A DNA stretch of 64,000 nucleotides from positions 1,232,001 through 1,296,000 of the forward strand of contig CM035319.1 in assembly GCA_000497125.2 (NCBI GenBank). The letters run 5' to 3'. The notes below the pieces were generated by a model. That model had not been told where the DNA came from and did no database searches. It was given only the letters and a program-made list of their open reading frames with translations. This document shows positions 34,231-47,463 of the stretch, in pieces; within the stretch, counting starts at the first letter, position 1; each line of letters opens with the position of its first letter. The stretch comes from Spironucleus salmonicida. Lineage: Eukaryota; Fornicata; Diplomonadida; Hexamitidae. A program made the translations under genes and the position numbers.

Positions 34231-35961
34231 ATGTCAGAAACTAGTATTCATAATTAGGTAGACTCTAAGAGTGAAATTATGGTCATTAATTAATCATAAG
34301 TTGAAGAAAATAGTATAATTTAAGAATCAATTCCTATTGAAACTAAATTATCTAATATCAGTTAATTAACTTAGCAGACTGAATAAGAAGTTGAAACATT
34401 ATAGATCCAACCTGTAGAATAACAACTTGTGGAAGAATAAAATAATGAAAATTTACAATAACAAGAAGACTAAGGACAATAAGATTAGTTTTAAGAATAA
34501 TAAAGTTAATAAAATAAAGATGAATCATCAATATAAACATTTAGAATTTAGTTCAATCCTTTGTATGGGTTAGATAAAACTAGAAAATAGAACATAGATG
34601 ATTATAACTAAAGAATTAACTCATATCATATAAATTAAATTAATAAAGCCAAAAAATAATATTATGAATCACAATAATAGTAAGGATAATGTTCAGAAAA
34701 GAAACAATACATTAAACCAATAAAATCTTTAGTTTTAACATTGTAAAATCCTAAAACAGTACATGCTTTAGAAATAAAAAGAGCATAAAATATAGCAAGA
34801 AGAGAGCATGATAGTAGAATTACTAATATTGAGAATCCAAATGCAATACCAGATAAGCTTGAAACTATTTATATTAAAGTCGAAAACTAAAGTAGAGAGA
34901 TTGTTGCTGTTGAAAAGAAATAATTAAAATTTGTTAATGAAACTGGGTAAATAAACCGAAACGAGGTTATATTTGACTAATGCGGTAGAGTTTATTGTAA
35001 AGGTGAGCATGGAGTATAATAAGAAGTCTAAATTATTAATGAAAATGGCGAAATTGAAACAATTGAAATTCAGTATCTAGGTAGTGAAAATTGGGATAAA
35101 ATTTGTAAAAATGCAGAATTAAATGCACTAGTCGAATGCAATGTTAATAATAAACGAATTACTGGAATTTCAGAAGAATATCTGAGAATAGCAAATAAAG
35201 CAGGTGAAATCATTCTTGTTAAAGCAATTAAAGATAAAAATGGAAAATTCTGGATATAAGATGAAAATTGTTCAGATTTTTAGCAGGAAACTGTGCAGGT
35301 TATTGATCAGCAAGGTCTTGCTGAAAATATTCAGGTAAATTATATCAAAAATTTTGTAGATTTTGAAAAACTATCTATCCTGACGAGCCAAAATTCGGAC
35401 CACAAGAAGCTTCTAAAAAACTTCTAAAATAGTTCTCCTATGAACAATTTAACACAAAAGCAAGTTTAAACAACAACAAAAAAGAAAATATAAAATCAAC
35501 GTGCTGAGCGCATTCTGGCGTACCAGCAGTAATCGAATAAATAACAAATCAAACATCTTGTAAAAAATGATGAACCTGCACCAGTTCTAGTTGTTCCAGC
35601 CCTAATATAGGATGAAGAAAAAGCCATATTACAACAGCATTAACAGCATCTTGAATCACTAGAATCGAGGAGACTCTTAAATTAAATTCAGCGTGAAGAG
35701 GATCTGATTGAACAAGGTCGTAAACTATAACGTGATATAAATTTGAAGTTTATTGATGGAAAGATATAGAAGTAGCACATAAAAGCTAGACGCTAAGAAT
35801 TGGTAGCCAGGCGTGCGGCACTGAAACGATAGAAAAAACGTGAGTACGAGCTTCAGATGTAGAATGACATGCTTCTTAGTGAGGTTCGAGAGCATAACGC
35901 ACATGAACGTTAACGGCTTGCTGCCAGGGAACTGGTTGTTCGTCTTGGCATTCATGAATGA
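34231..35961 (+). CDS. Gln/Glu-rich unknown protein, 576 residues
   Basis: The first ~170 residues are acidic and Gln-rich with no fold visible; most Gln are TAA/TAG, so the DNA looks like a field of stops. Residues ~220-400 form a folded-looking domain of strands and turns with repeated G-x-hydrophobic patterns (DQCGRVYCKGEHGV, LVKAIKDKNGKFWIQDEN). The C-terminal ~150 residues are a long charged coiled coil (EDLIEQGRKLQRDINLKF, ARRQELVARRAALKRQKK). Such architecture suggests a cytoskeletal or scaffold protein; this is inference. The gene begins 56 bases after the preceding stop on the same strand. The family is not recognised. Confidence 0.72.
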
Positions 35962-36665
35962 TCAGATTATTTTTTTTATTTTTCAGAACTTAATGGCACG
36001 ATGACTTAATTATTAATCATTTCAAATGTATTATAATATTACTAATTGCCTAGTAGGACTTCACATATGATTAATTTAAAATTTAATACTAATTTACTAT
36101 CTAATACTGGATACCTTACTGAGAATAAATACTTTCCTAGTTTTGTTAAGCTCTATAAATTATTAATTATGGATACTTTAGATACACTATATTTTTGGTT
36201 TATGTAGAAATATGTTACAGTTTCTAAAAAAAATATACAATTCAAATAGATTAGGTTTAATACCATATTATGAACGCATTAACTACCTAATATTGAGATT
36301 GCATTATTATATTATATAATTTTATTCTGTATTCACTTATTTATAATGTAACAATCTAATAATAAAACTATACATTAGGAATAACATTTATTTATTGAAA
36401 CATAGACATTAATATCTAAATTATCTTGAAAATCGTTCGAGTCAATAATAAAATATTTTCTAATATATTTCCGTTCTAATTTTTTTATATATCTTATATT
36501 TTGATTTTTTTTACATGTTAAAATAAATATATTTATTAAAATATTTATATTTATTTAATAATAGAATAATCAATAAATATGATACAAACATATATAAGAT
36601 ATGAACAAATTTATTTACTAAAAGCCTTATAATTTTATTATTTTAGTTAATTATACTTTATTAAA
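35962..36665. other. AT-rich intergenic stretch
   Basis: About 700 bases of very AT-rich sequence upstream of paralogue B. Nothing was recognised. Confidence 0.6.
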
Positions 36666-38264
36666 ATGATTGCTGTATTGACTTTTAGCTGTCAAATGCG
36701 TTCAGCTAGAGTTTAAATTAAAACATAAAGCGATTCTATAGAGTTCTACACGCAGCCGAGCCCCATCCTGGACGCCGACGAGACCATCAGCTGTCGGGCG
36801 CAGACCGGGAAGACCGCGGTTTACGAGATCCAGATTGGCACCAACACCTTCAGGTCGGAGTTCGTGGTCTACGACGCGTTCTAGGACAACGTTGTGGAGC
36901 TGCATCCGGTAGCGGGGTCCTCCGCCGAGAGCGCCAGCACCTTCGTCATCGCATCGTACATGATCACCTTCCTGGACAACAACCTGGACCAGACGGCGGC
37001 GGTGGGGCAGCTCATAGTGGTCATATACAACTACAATCAGTGCATTTACGATCCAACTATTTAGTATGAGTCGTTTACCTCAATCTCGGCCGTTGTGAAA
37101 ACTAATCCTAAGTGTATAGTTAAACCATCTGCATCAGTCATGTATATCCTTAATTTAGAAAACGATATAATAGTTTAGAAAAATATAACCTAGACAGATT
37201 TTGATTTTTCATCTTTCTCAGCCGAAAGCGCGAACTGTAAATCAGGTACAGACGCGTTTTAAAAACTTTGCTCCAATATTTCCCTGCAAATATCTGGTGA
37301 TAATTTTATTAGTCTACAACTCACGATCATAATACCAAAAACAATAAAAACCAAAAATAAGTATACCAACGATTATGGGGATGATGTTGATGAAGCTGTA
37401 ACTTTAAACTTTAATCTCATTTATATTATTCCTATTTCTAAACGTGATGTTACTGTAACATGTACATTATCCGACTAAGTGGGATTTTTAGAGGGTGTTG
37501 TGTATATCCACTAAATTCCTACCACACCAATATGTAATTTTGATACATATGATACGTAAACATTTTGGGTAACTGCTTCTGAACTTGCTGATGAAAGTGG
37601 AAAGAATTTCTAGCTATAATTCTATACTTAATAGGCATTTATGATCCATGGTTATTTTAGTTGTGAAACTTGGGAAATTTCAGGATATGAATCAATAGAA
37701 GAGTGTAATTTATAATTATTCTAGGTTAAAAGTTATCCTAGTAATATGTCTTAGGCTATTTCGTATAAACTATTTATTAAGAATGTTTTTTCAGGATCTT
37801 ATCGATTTAATTCAGATAATATTCCTGGTGGGGATTCAAATGCTACTATTACTTAAGGTTAAATGTGTGTTAAATTGAATAAAATTATACCAACTACACG
37901 AAATTTTATTTCAATATAGTTAAATATAAGCTAAACAGCAACATAATTTAATGAAAACAATGTATAAATAAGTCTAATAAACAGTTTCGAGTTTCCTTCC
38001 ATTGATAATACCTATTGTTTTACCATAGACAAATAATAAACATTAATTCTTAGTAAGTATGCTTTTTCAAGCTATTTTGGTGTCGTCTCAGCTGCAAGCA
38101 CATTATTGTAATTATAACAACTAGAAGTCTTAGCAGGGTACGATGTCTTCTATTAAGGGTGGATACTTATACTTGTTGCTATTGCTGTCTGTAGCATATT
38201 TATAATTATTAGGATTTTTATTTTGAAGAGATAAAATGTTAGTAATACTATTTATAAATATTGA
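36666..38264 (+). CDS. Type I membrane protein, 532 residues (paralogue B)
   Basis: The paralogue of the minus-strand gene at 24656-26254, identical in length. It opens with MIAVLTFSCQMRSA, a weak signal peptide, and ends with one membrane helix (GWILILVAIAVCSIFIIIRI) and a short tail LKRQNVSNTIYKY. The shared ectodomain motif reads TFWVTASELADESGKNFQLQ. Codons in the 372-bp tract at 36751-37122 are identical to paralogue A and GC-rich; elsewhere the two proteins agree only at scattered positions. Cysteines are mostly conserved between them, which supports an extracellular, disulphide-stabilised domain. The family is not recognised. Confidence 0.75.
36751..37122 (+). repeat. 372-bp tract identical to 25799-26170 (inverted)
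   Basis: The partner of the tract at 25799-26170. It starts within a few bases of the CGCAGCCGAGC sequence and ends at AGTGTATAGTTA, after which the paralogues diverge at once. Confidence 0.9.
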
Positions 38265-39083
38265 GTTTATAATTTAGTAAGTGATATTCTATTATTAATA
38301 AATATCATTTTATATTAATTAATAATTTAATAAAACGATTTGAAAACTATTTATTTTCAACATAACGTAATTTAATTTTAAAAATATATGGTAAACATCT
38401 TCTAGCAATTGAATTTGGTTTTATAATTTTTAATAGCTTAGTTCTGATTATGATAAATTATAATTATATAATTTATTAGTGAGCATAATAATAGAAATTT
38501 TATGTCAGTATAAAGATAAATCTTATTATCTACTTCATTTTAGTTAAGGCATATGTAATAGTAAATACAAAATTTGTATTTTTCAAAATAAGTTAGATTA
38601 TATATTGAAATATAACTTATACATATTATGAATAGGAAATATTTTAGTATTCTAATAAGCTAAAATAAATCCTACATGTATTTTTTATAGAATTTTTTTA
38701 AAAGAAGATTAGTATTTTTATTGGAGTATTATGTATATATCTTTATATTAAGATAAATTTATTTTTGCATATAAAATCATTCTTAATTGTTCCTTAGTTC
38801 AATCTTATATGCAATTTAAATTCCTATTTATTCTAATTATTATTCCGTGTAAAATGTAAATTTCCATTGTATTTTCAAAATTACATCTGCAAGGTATTTA
38901 CTGTAATAACTAAATATATTATATACTTGCTTCTTCTGATTTTTTAACTACTAATTTAATAAGTGTACTTAATATAATTAAAGTTGAAACTTTTTCTGAT
39001 GATTTTTTATTTTTTATGATTTAGCAATATTTAATAAAATATTATAAAGTCCAATGATAAATATATATTAAATATTAGATGAA
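38265..39083. other. AT-rich intergenic stretch between convergent genes
   Basis: About 820 bases between the stops of paralogue B and prolidase. Extremely AT-rich with no supported feature. Confidence 0.6.
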
Positions 39084-40415
<1,332 letters not shown>

Positions 40416-41503
40416 TTTTAGAATGGCCCACTTCCATATAAGGTTGATATGACATGTAAAATGAGAATTTGCTTAAACCAATTTGATAAATCACAAATAA
40501 AATATTAGATAATACAATATTAATTATTCGGAAATATGAATTGTTTCTATGTTTTTTGAAAAGCTATACTTTTAGTTATATTTGATTTTCTTTTTGATGA
40601 GTTTAACATTCAATTACGTTATGTTTAAGTTTTTAAAATTTATTCTATGCCTCTGATTTTCGGTTATATTATAATATATTTAAGTTTTCAATAGATATTC
40701 TTATGGTAAAACTAAGAATTATTACTTTCATTTTAAAATTATATATTAAAATAATTAAATTTATGGATTAAAATAACATAAATTAGTTGAAAATTCAACT
40801 ACGTCTTTGTATTACTTTATATAAACTTAATATTTTATTATCCATTCACAAAAATATTATAAACAGTTCATACTAAATTAATCTCTTTTTTACAAACTAA
40901 AAAGTTAATAAACTACATTAGTTGAAAATTAATCACATATGCCTATTTAAATTATAAAATATATTCTTATAAAACTATTTCCTTTTAGTTAAAATATATA
41001 TGATTCAAAATTAGATAGGATATGTTCTCAAATACTATATCCGCTTTAGCTACTATTAGAACTATACATTATGCATTTGACTTTTAAGTAAATTATCTTG
41101 AAATATTTCTATAAAAGCTAATGCCAAATATAATATGAGTAGAGCGTGATATGGTATGAAATAATTACAGACACTATTTTATAAATATAATTATCAAATT
41201 TTTAAGATAATTATATATTTTCTCTAGATATTCAAATCAATAAATTGAAGTATTTTTGTTTTATAATTAAACATTATTAATTGATTTAATTTTAATTTTA
41301 ATTTTAATTTAATTTAATTTGATAAGTTAGCAAAAACTGAAATATATGATATGCGCAAATATGATTTTTGTTATTTATTAATTACACTTTTATAGTATAT
41401 AATCTCTAAAATTTATTTGCTTTTATTACTATTTATTGTGAACTATCTTTCAATATTTTACCTTGTTGACTATACTAAAATCTTTTAGGATATTTTATAT
41501 GAC
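40416..41503. other. AT-rich intergenic stretch with a TTTAA-type simple repeat
   Basis: About 1.1 kb without a supported gene. At about 41282-41322 there is a low-complexity run of TTTAATTTTAA units. Otherwise nothing was recognised. Confidence 0.55.
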
Positions 41504-42530
41504 TCACCAAATACAGAAGCCTATAACGCCAAGTATAGCAACTAACAGGGAACAACCGACAGTAGCTTCTGCAATTGTTCATCAATCTAAGTTATTATTT
41601 ATACATAGTGATCAAATTTTGATGGATCCTTCCACATAAGTATCATAACCATCATCATAAGACCATATGTTGTACTAAAGCAGAAGTTTGGTATATATAC
41701 TTTACCTTATATTAGGAAATATTACAAGTTTTGCGTTAGGGTTTACCTTTGTTATAAAAGGCACAGATGGATAAGATGCCAATGGAGCTACCAGATATAA
41801 AACTAAGTTTTTGAACAAAATTTTATCATATTTCTGTATCAGAAATATGGCATAAGGTGGATTTTACGTCGAATATTTTACATTTACCGCTTGGTATACA
41901 TTTGGTGCGCACCAACATAAACCTGGTGGACCAGTTTTCCATAGTGATGTGCGTGGGATTACCATAGCGTTACACTACTGTCAAGCATTTTTCGTAACGC
42001 AGGACTACCACACTGGATAAAATGTATTCGCACAGCGCTTGTAATTAGCTGGTTCGGTAGAGTCGCATACAGTGCACTTTGAGACTTGGATCAGGCACGC
42101 ATCATTGATTGGCTATCTAACCTCGAGTAGGAAATGTCTTACTTGCATGCCGTGATGTTTCTTGGTTGCTGCTAGAACATATGGCCCAGCTTAGAATAAG
42201 TAAGATGCTAGTTTTGCATTTCACGCACTTGTTGGATGCCGCGATATACGCTTCCGAGCACAAATTCTCAGAGCAGGCTGTACATGTATCTGGGATAAAA
42301 CCTTCGCAGTTGAGCAATGGGAAGTGCGGCCCAATAATAATTCCTAAGAACGCAGTCATAGCATACAGACACCGATTCAGCGTTGCATATCCTGCATGTA
42401 AAATCATCCCCATAGTAGTAGACCCTGAGTATATCAGCTAGTTTGGATTTGAATATTTGCCTTGCATTTTGGAAGAAGTGGGAAAGAGCTGACAATGCAA
42501 TACTTAGTGTTGCGGATAATACAAAATAAA
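41504..42530 (-). pseudogene. Decayed cysteine-rich membrane protein gene
   Basis: On the minus strand the pieces appear in the right order for a cysteine-rich membrane protein, but in different frames. First comes a signal-peptide-like stretch (LYFVLSATLSIALSALS), then FTCRICNAESVSVCYDC, then DTCTACSENLCSEAYIAASN with KCVKCK, then KCTVCDS, and finally a membrane helix (VGCSLLVAILGVIGFCIW) directly followed by TGA. At least two shifts of frame and several in-frame TGA codons interrupt it. The piece with CRICNAESV matches CRMCNIESV of the intact gene at 21659-23917, so it is a relative of that gene. The presence of a signal peptide here shows what the family start may look like. Confidence 0.75.
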
Positions 42531-42984
42531 GTTCGCTAGAATATGCAATTTATAATTCAATTAGATGGCCTGAAAGGTGGATCATCCCGAATAAAGCTAG
42601 TATACGCTATAATCGTCTAAACTTAGTGTGGTGGATACCTTAATTTGCTCACATTTAGGTTTACTCATACAATGCCCATCCACATAGTAATGTTTCTCCT
42701 ACTTGTAAATATTAGTTTCCCAGTTACCATTTGACTACTAAAAGACCATAACCTCCTATTTCGCTATATAACCAGTACAACTCATAATCTCCCAATTTCA
42801 GTTTGCATGATAAACTACAAAATCAGTTACCATCCAAGCAATAGCGTAAAGATAATCCATTCTCTGCAAAGCAAGCTAATTCTTTCCGAACTTACTTTTC
42901 TAGGAACCTCCTAATCTTTAGCATCCACCGTTCAGAGGCTTTGTTGCATGTCTGCACAGTGCTTCTATTATTTGCAGCTACCAG
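42531..42984. other. Spacer inside the decayed duplicated region
   Basis: About 450 bases between the decayed cysteine-rich gene and the copied RPA2 tail, corresponding in position to the 600-base gap 21051-21658. By eye it does not align well with that gap. Fragments such as MDYLYAIAWMVTDFVVYHAN on the minus strand are short and end at TGA. Confidence 0.4.
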
Positions 42985-43236
42985 ACCGTCTCAGCATGCC
43001 AAATCTGATCCTGCACTGCCCGAAACCATCTCACTCGACCTTAAACGACATTTTGACCCCCATTCCGCTCAGTTCGCTAACGAGCACCAGACACACCTTA
43101 GGCATGATGCACTTCTTCAAGGCCCCTTAGCACACTTGGCACTTTCCGCCCTGGATCCAAATTCCGCCGCAATCCTCACAGATCTCCACGATTCTGCCGT
43201 CGCTTTCCGTGCACAATCTGCCCCTTAACAGAGCTG
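42985..43236 (-). pseudogene. Inverted copy of the RPA2 3' end
   Basis: About 250 bases on the minus strand repeat the last ~68 codons of RPA2 with its stop and ~45 bases after it, at roughly 95 per cent identity by eye. The copy lacks all upstream RPA2 sequence and cannot make a polymerase subunit. It still has high G+C in an AT-rich setting. It lies upstream of the decayed cysteine-rich gene in the same relative order as at 20845-23917. Confidence 0.88.
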
Positions 43237-43729
43237 TCTTGCCATAGTTGATTACAGCATGTATCTCTATTTTCCTAACAAATAATACACTACGTTTAAT
43301 CGCCTATTAGTAACTTTATATTTTCAACCAATCACAACTAGCCCTAATCATTATAATTTTAATATGAGGTTCATTAACTTATGTATTCAATAACTGATTC
43401 ATTTTAAAAATAATTTTTACTAGTTTTTCTATTTGTTCCCATTTAAATGCAATATATCATCATTTAACTTATTTTTAGACGTATAAACCATCGAAACTTT
43501 GACTTTTATTTAAAAACTACTATTTTTCTTATTTAAACGGTAGCGATTTAAGGCTCCATTCAGCACATTATCAATTAAACAAAATAAGCATTCAAAATGA
43601 GCTTAAACTAAAATTAATACTACTTTAAAAGTTTACTTTCTACTACTTAAACCATCAATAATAACGTTTTTTATCTCTCTCGCCATTAAAATTACACATA
43701 ATTTGAACTAATTCTTTCAATCGGAGTTA
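43237..43729. other. AT-rich intergenic stretch
   Basis: About 490 bases with no supported gene, between the edge of the copied RPA2 tail and the stop of the coiled-coil gene. Confidence 0.5.
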
Positions 43730-44722
43730 TCATTGTGAATTGAAATCAATTTTCCACTCCACCCCTCCAACCTTCAGAATTTGCTCTAAAAATAAACGAT
43801 TTTGCGCCAACTAAAAGAGTACCTTTTCGCGATCGAAACCATCCTGACCCAGAAAATCTGAATCGTCCAAAATCGCTTGCAAAAGCGATCGGACGGGCTT
43901 GTTTTTCTTTTGTAAAACCTCTAGATTTTAAATTTCAGTCGAATTGCGCATTTTTGCCAATTTGAGGCAATAAATGAGAATTTTCTATTTTTGTGACATT
44001 GAAATCAACTTTTCATTCCCAATCCAAGAAGTGTCAATTTGCTTTTTATTCTGTAAAAGCTGGCTCAAAATTGTCCCTGTTGCATCCTGATTCAAATTCA
44101 ATTCTAATTTTTCGCTTCTTATTTTACAATTTTTTAGAAAGGTTTTTATAACGTTCAGTTCATGTAATTTGCAGTCAATTTAGCTCTTCAGAAAGCCCAA
44201 TTCTTCGTGGCACTATTTACAAATTTTGCGATTCAAAAATTGATTTTCCGTTTCTTTTTGGTCAATTTCGCGGACCATAAAAAATTCATTGAATAATGAT
44301 TTGCCCAGAAGCTCTTTTAATAGGTTGTCTTTATTGATTTATTTTCGCTGAATTTCGATTTTTCGCTGCTCGCATTCCTGAATAATAGCTCGAAATTCAA
44401 TATTGAGTCGCTCGCGGAGTTGAACTTCTGTAAGGAATGCATTTTCGTTCCTTTTATCAGCACCTGTCTAAATAAAATTTTACATCAAATTAGCTGTTGC
44501 TAGGCGGGAGAATAAAGATGGCGAAGATGTGTCGAATTAGGAGAATTTCTAAACCTTTTGGTCTATATGTGTGTTCTCTTCTTTTAGGGCATTAATTTAC
44601 TAGCGTTAAATTGTTATAAGGTTTTGTGAATTTGATATTTATTATTACAGAGATGTAATAGTTGTCTAAAGTTGTTCATTTAAAGCGTGTGTTTGTTTGG
44701 TGAGTTTTCGATTATCTGTCAT
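43730..44722 (-). CDS. Coiled-coil protein, 330 residues
   Basis: The frame begins MTDNRKLTKQTHALNEQL and runs to TGA with TAA/TAG as Gln. Residues ~10-60, ~110-160 and ~165-225 are Gln/Glu/Lys-rich coiled-coil helices (RERLNIEFRAIIQECEQRK, NQFLNRKICKQC). The C-terminal ~110 residues are a more compact helical region with the segment KPVRSLLQAILDDSDF and end KIDFNSQ. There is no membrane helix or signal peptide. It resembles flagellar or basal-body coiled-coil proteins in composition only. The family is not recognised. Confidence 0.7.
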
Positions 44723-44952
44723 TTTTTGAAGAATAATAATAGTAATACGATATAATATTAGCTTAAATTTACTTAACATAATGTATTATTTAATATTTAA
44801 ATTATTTATTTATGTATATACTTACTATAGAAAATATCAAGTAGAAAACTGATATATATTAGCTTAATAAAAATTATGTGTATACGGAACTTTTAATTGA
44901 AGATATTAAACTACTTAAATACAAAATCAAAAGCAGTAAGAAAAGTTATAAT

Positions 44953-45099
44953 ATGACAGAACGTCAAAAACGTATATATTAAGTTTATAATAATATAAAT
45001 AAAGATATTTAAGATTAATAAAATTAATTAGAATTCTGTTAGTTACTTTTGAAAAAAATCTTTAAATATAGTTATAATAAAATATAACAGTAAAATTGA
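44953..45099 (+). CDS. Possible short Gln-rich protein, 48 residues
   Basis: A short frame from ATG to TGA reading MTERQKRIYQVYNNINKD and then a Gln/Lys/Asn-rich helix. It sits alone in AT-rich DNA 64 bases before the next gene on the same strand. With TGA as the only stop, frames of this length arise by chance, so support is weak; the charged helical character is the only argument for it. Confidence 0.25.
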
Positions 45100-45163
45100 T
45101 TGAGTTTTTAAGCTTCTAATATTATTGATATTTTATCTTATATACGCGACAATTCAAAATATA

Positions 45164-45772
45164 ATGAATGGTTAAAGTTTTTAATATTACACATATTATC
45201 ATCCGTAGATTAAAATGAAGGTTCCTCTATCTACAAAATTTTATACAATGAGTTCAGTGGAAAATAAGAACCAAAATCCTCTTAGATCTAATTTTTACAG
45301 TTAGACACAACAACCATAAAAGTAAGTATCTAAAATAAATTATTCTTAGAATAATTAAAATATTTTTAAAGTAGAAATACCTTAGCCTAAGTTTCAATCA
45401 AATTTGGTTAATTCTTTTATACCTAAATCATAAACATGTGGTAATAATACTCCATTTATGACTATCAAATCATTAGATATATAAATGTAACCATTTATGA
45501 ATTAGCAAAAGGTGAGACCATAGTCTGCTAAACCTAGTAGAAAATCAAAAGAAGTTAATGATGAACTAACTATAACCTAATTATAAACACCAAGGAAAGT
45601 AGTTTATAAATCTTAAATTTAAACTTAAAACAGATTTTAACGAGTAAAATCAGCACAATCATTTACTCCATAATATAATGGTTCATCCAAGTGTTAGTAG
45701 GATGCTAGGGTTTAAGTTTTCTAGAATTAAACATCCTCAAGATTATCAATAGATGATTTTGAAATTATCTGA
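45164..45772 (+). CDS. Unknown Gln/Ser/Lys-rich prot, 202 residues
   Basis: An intact frame beginning MNGQSFQYYTYYHPQIKM and ending LSIDDFEII. It is low in hydrophobic clusters, basic, and rich in Gln, Ser, Asn and Lys, with repeated short basic patches (KPSRKSKEVNDE, TPRKVVYKSQ) as in disordered regulatory or microtubule-associated proteins. An alternative start is the in-frame ATG at 45215. The NMD3 start lies 65 bases downstream on the same strand. No domain is recognised. Confidence 0.6.
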
Positions 45773-45837
45773 ATTTCATATTTACTATTCGTATATTTAA
45801 TATTATAATAGTACCATTCCTATTCCCATTCCTTGAA

Positions 45838-47148
45838 ATGAACTTAACTTATTCAGTACTTTGCCATAGTTGTGGTACTGCTATCGATCCTAATCCTGCC
45901 ACACTATGCATGAATTGTTTGAAAAATTAAACTAACCTAGCTGAGCCAGTCGATGCGGAGTAAATTATTCATTTTTGCAGGTAATGTGAACGCTTTTGCA
46001 CTGAGCAGGGAAAATATGTACCAGCTGCTTTAGAATCTACTTAACTTTTAGGTATTTGTTTGAAAAAAATAAGAGGTCTAAAAGGGCTTAAAATTAAAGA
46101 TGCTGCTTTCTTATGGACTGAGCCACATTCAAAGCGTATTAAAGTTAGACTCACCCTCCAAAGAGAAATATATAATATTTTAATTGAATAGGATCATGTT
46201 TGCACTTTTACTCAACATGTCACAATGTGTGACGAATGCTAGTATACATATACTGATCATACGTGGACATATTAAGTTCAACTTAGATAGAAAACATAAC
46301 ATAAGAGAACATTCTTATATCTTGAACATGAAATTGTGAAAAATAAGGATAAATTGCATTTTACTGATGTTATTAAATAACCTGAAGGAATTGACTTCTG
46401 CTTTAAGTAAAAATCTAGCTGTAATAAATTTATAGACTTTGTCCATACCAGAGCACCTGGAATTCATCATTAAAGTGACAAAATGGTGTCTGCTGATATA
46501 AAGTCCAATACTGCATACATTAAACATTCTGTAATTTTCAACCTAGCTATTATTTCAAAAGATGATTTAGTTATTGTCCCAAAGAAGTTACGTCCTTTAA
46601 TTGGACATATTGGACCTGTATGTATAGTTTATAAAGTTAACTAACGTATTCACTTGGTTGACCCTTTAACAGGTAGTACTGGATCTTTAACTGCCGCTTA
46701 ATATTTTTCTGCATAATTTTCATCTGTTTAATCACGTAAAAATCGTATTAAAGCCTATATTTGTGAAACAGAAGAAGGTGGTATGTCTGTCCAGACTGAT
46801 ATAGATTCAGAATTGAGCGAAGTTCACTACTGTAGAAGTCATATTGTCAATGCTAAAGAGGATACATTTTGCTGGGTTTACTAAGCCGATTAAATTGATT
46901 TTAACAGTGAAAGTGAATTAAACAGGGGTTTTGAGGTTAATTAGAAATATTATATCATTAACAGGGCTTAAAACGTTGAGAAAAAGCGTAAATAGCTAAA
47001 AGATGAATGTCATGATGAAGAAATGGGATACTAGGATGATGATTACGAAGCAGTTGCTGAAATGCTCGACGAAGATGATCAAGGAGAACTTTTAGAAGAT
47101 GAAGTGCTGATAGAAGGGAATGGATATTGCCCTGATATTGATGAGTGA
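45838..47148 (+). CDS. NMD3: 60S ribosomal export adaptor NMD3
   Basis: A 436-residue protein matching NMD3, the adaptor that carries pre-60S subunits through the nuclear pore with CRM1. The N-terminal zinc-binding region is clear: CHSCGTAIDPNPATLCMNCL and then HFCRQCERF. The following domain (PHSKRIKVRLTLQREI, CDECQYTYTDHTW, IDFCFKQKSSCNKFIDFVH) and the central KSNTAYIKHSVIFNLAIISKDDLVIVPKKL block are typical of the family. The C-terminus is strongly acidic, as in homologues, ending GNGYCPDIDE; the acidic tail normally precedes the export signals. Length is a little under yeast Nmd3 (518). It converges on the 101-residue gene with only 9 bases between the two stops. Confidence 0.93.
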
Positions 47149-47157
47149 TGAGTATAA

Positions 47158-47463
47158 TCATTTGGGTACAAAAATTTCAGGGTGCTTATCTATAACATTA
47201 ATAAATTATGATAAAACTTCCTTTTATGGTTAATCTTGACATTCTTTAGCCCATATAATTTCATTCTTCATATCTAAAAGCACCATATACCACATATTTA
47301 TTACTAACTTATCACCTTTCACTGCAAAGTTTAATTCAAATTCTTATTGATCTATATCAATTAAATTTATGTCAGGCTCAATAGCCAATACTTTAACTAA
47401 CATCATTTAAACGTTATCAGATTCGGTTTCAAGTTTTGTTACAGTTTCCACAGCTTTGAACAT
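47158..47463 (-). CDS. Unknown protein, 101 residues
   Basis: A small intact frame, MFKAVETVTKLETES to HPEIFVPK. It alternates strand-like segments (MMLVKVLAIEPDINLIDI, ELNFAVKGDKLVINMWYMV) with a C-terminal helix, giving the look of a compact folded protein and not of chance filler. Its stop is 9 bases from the NMD3 stop, so the 3' ends of the transcripts must overlap. No family is recognised. Confidence 0.6.
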
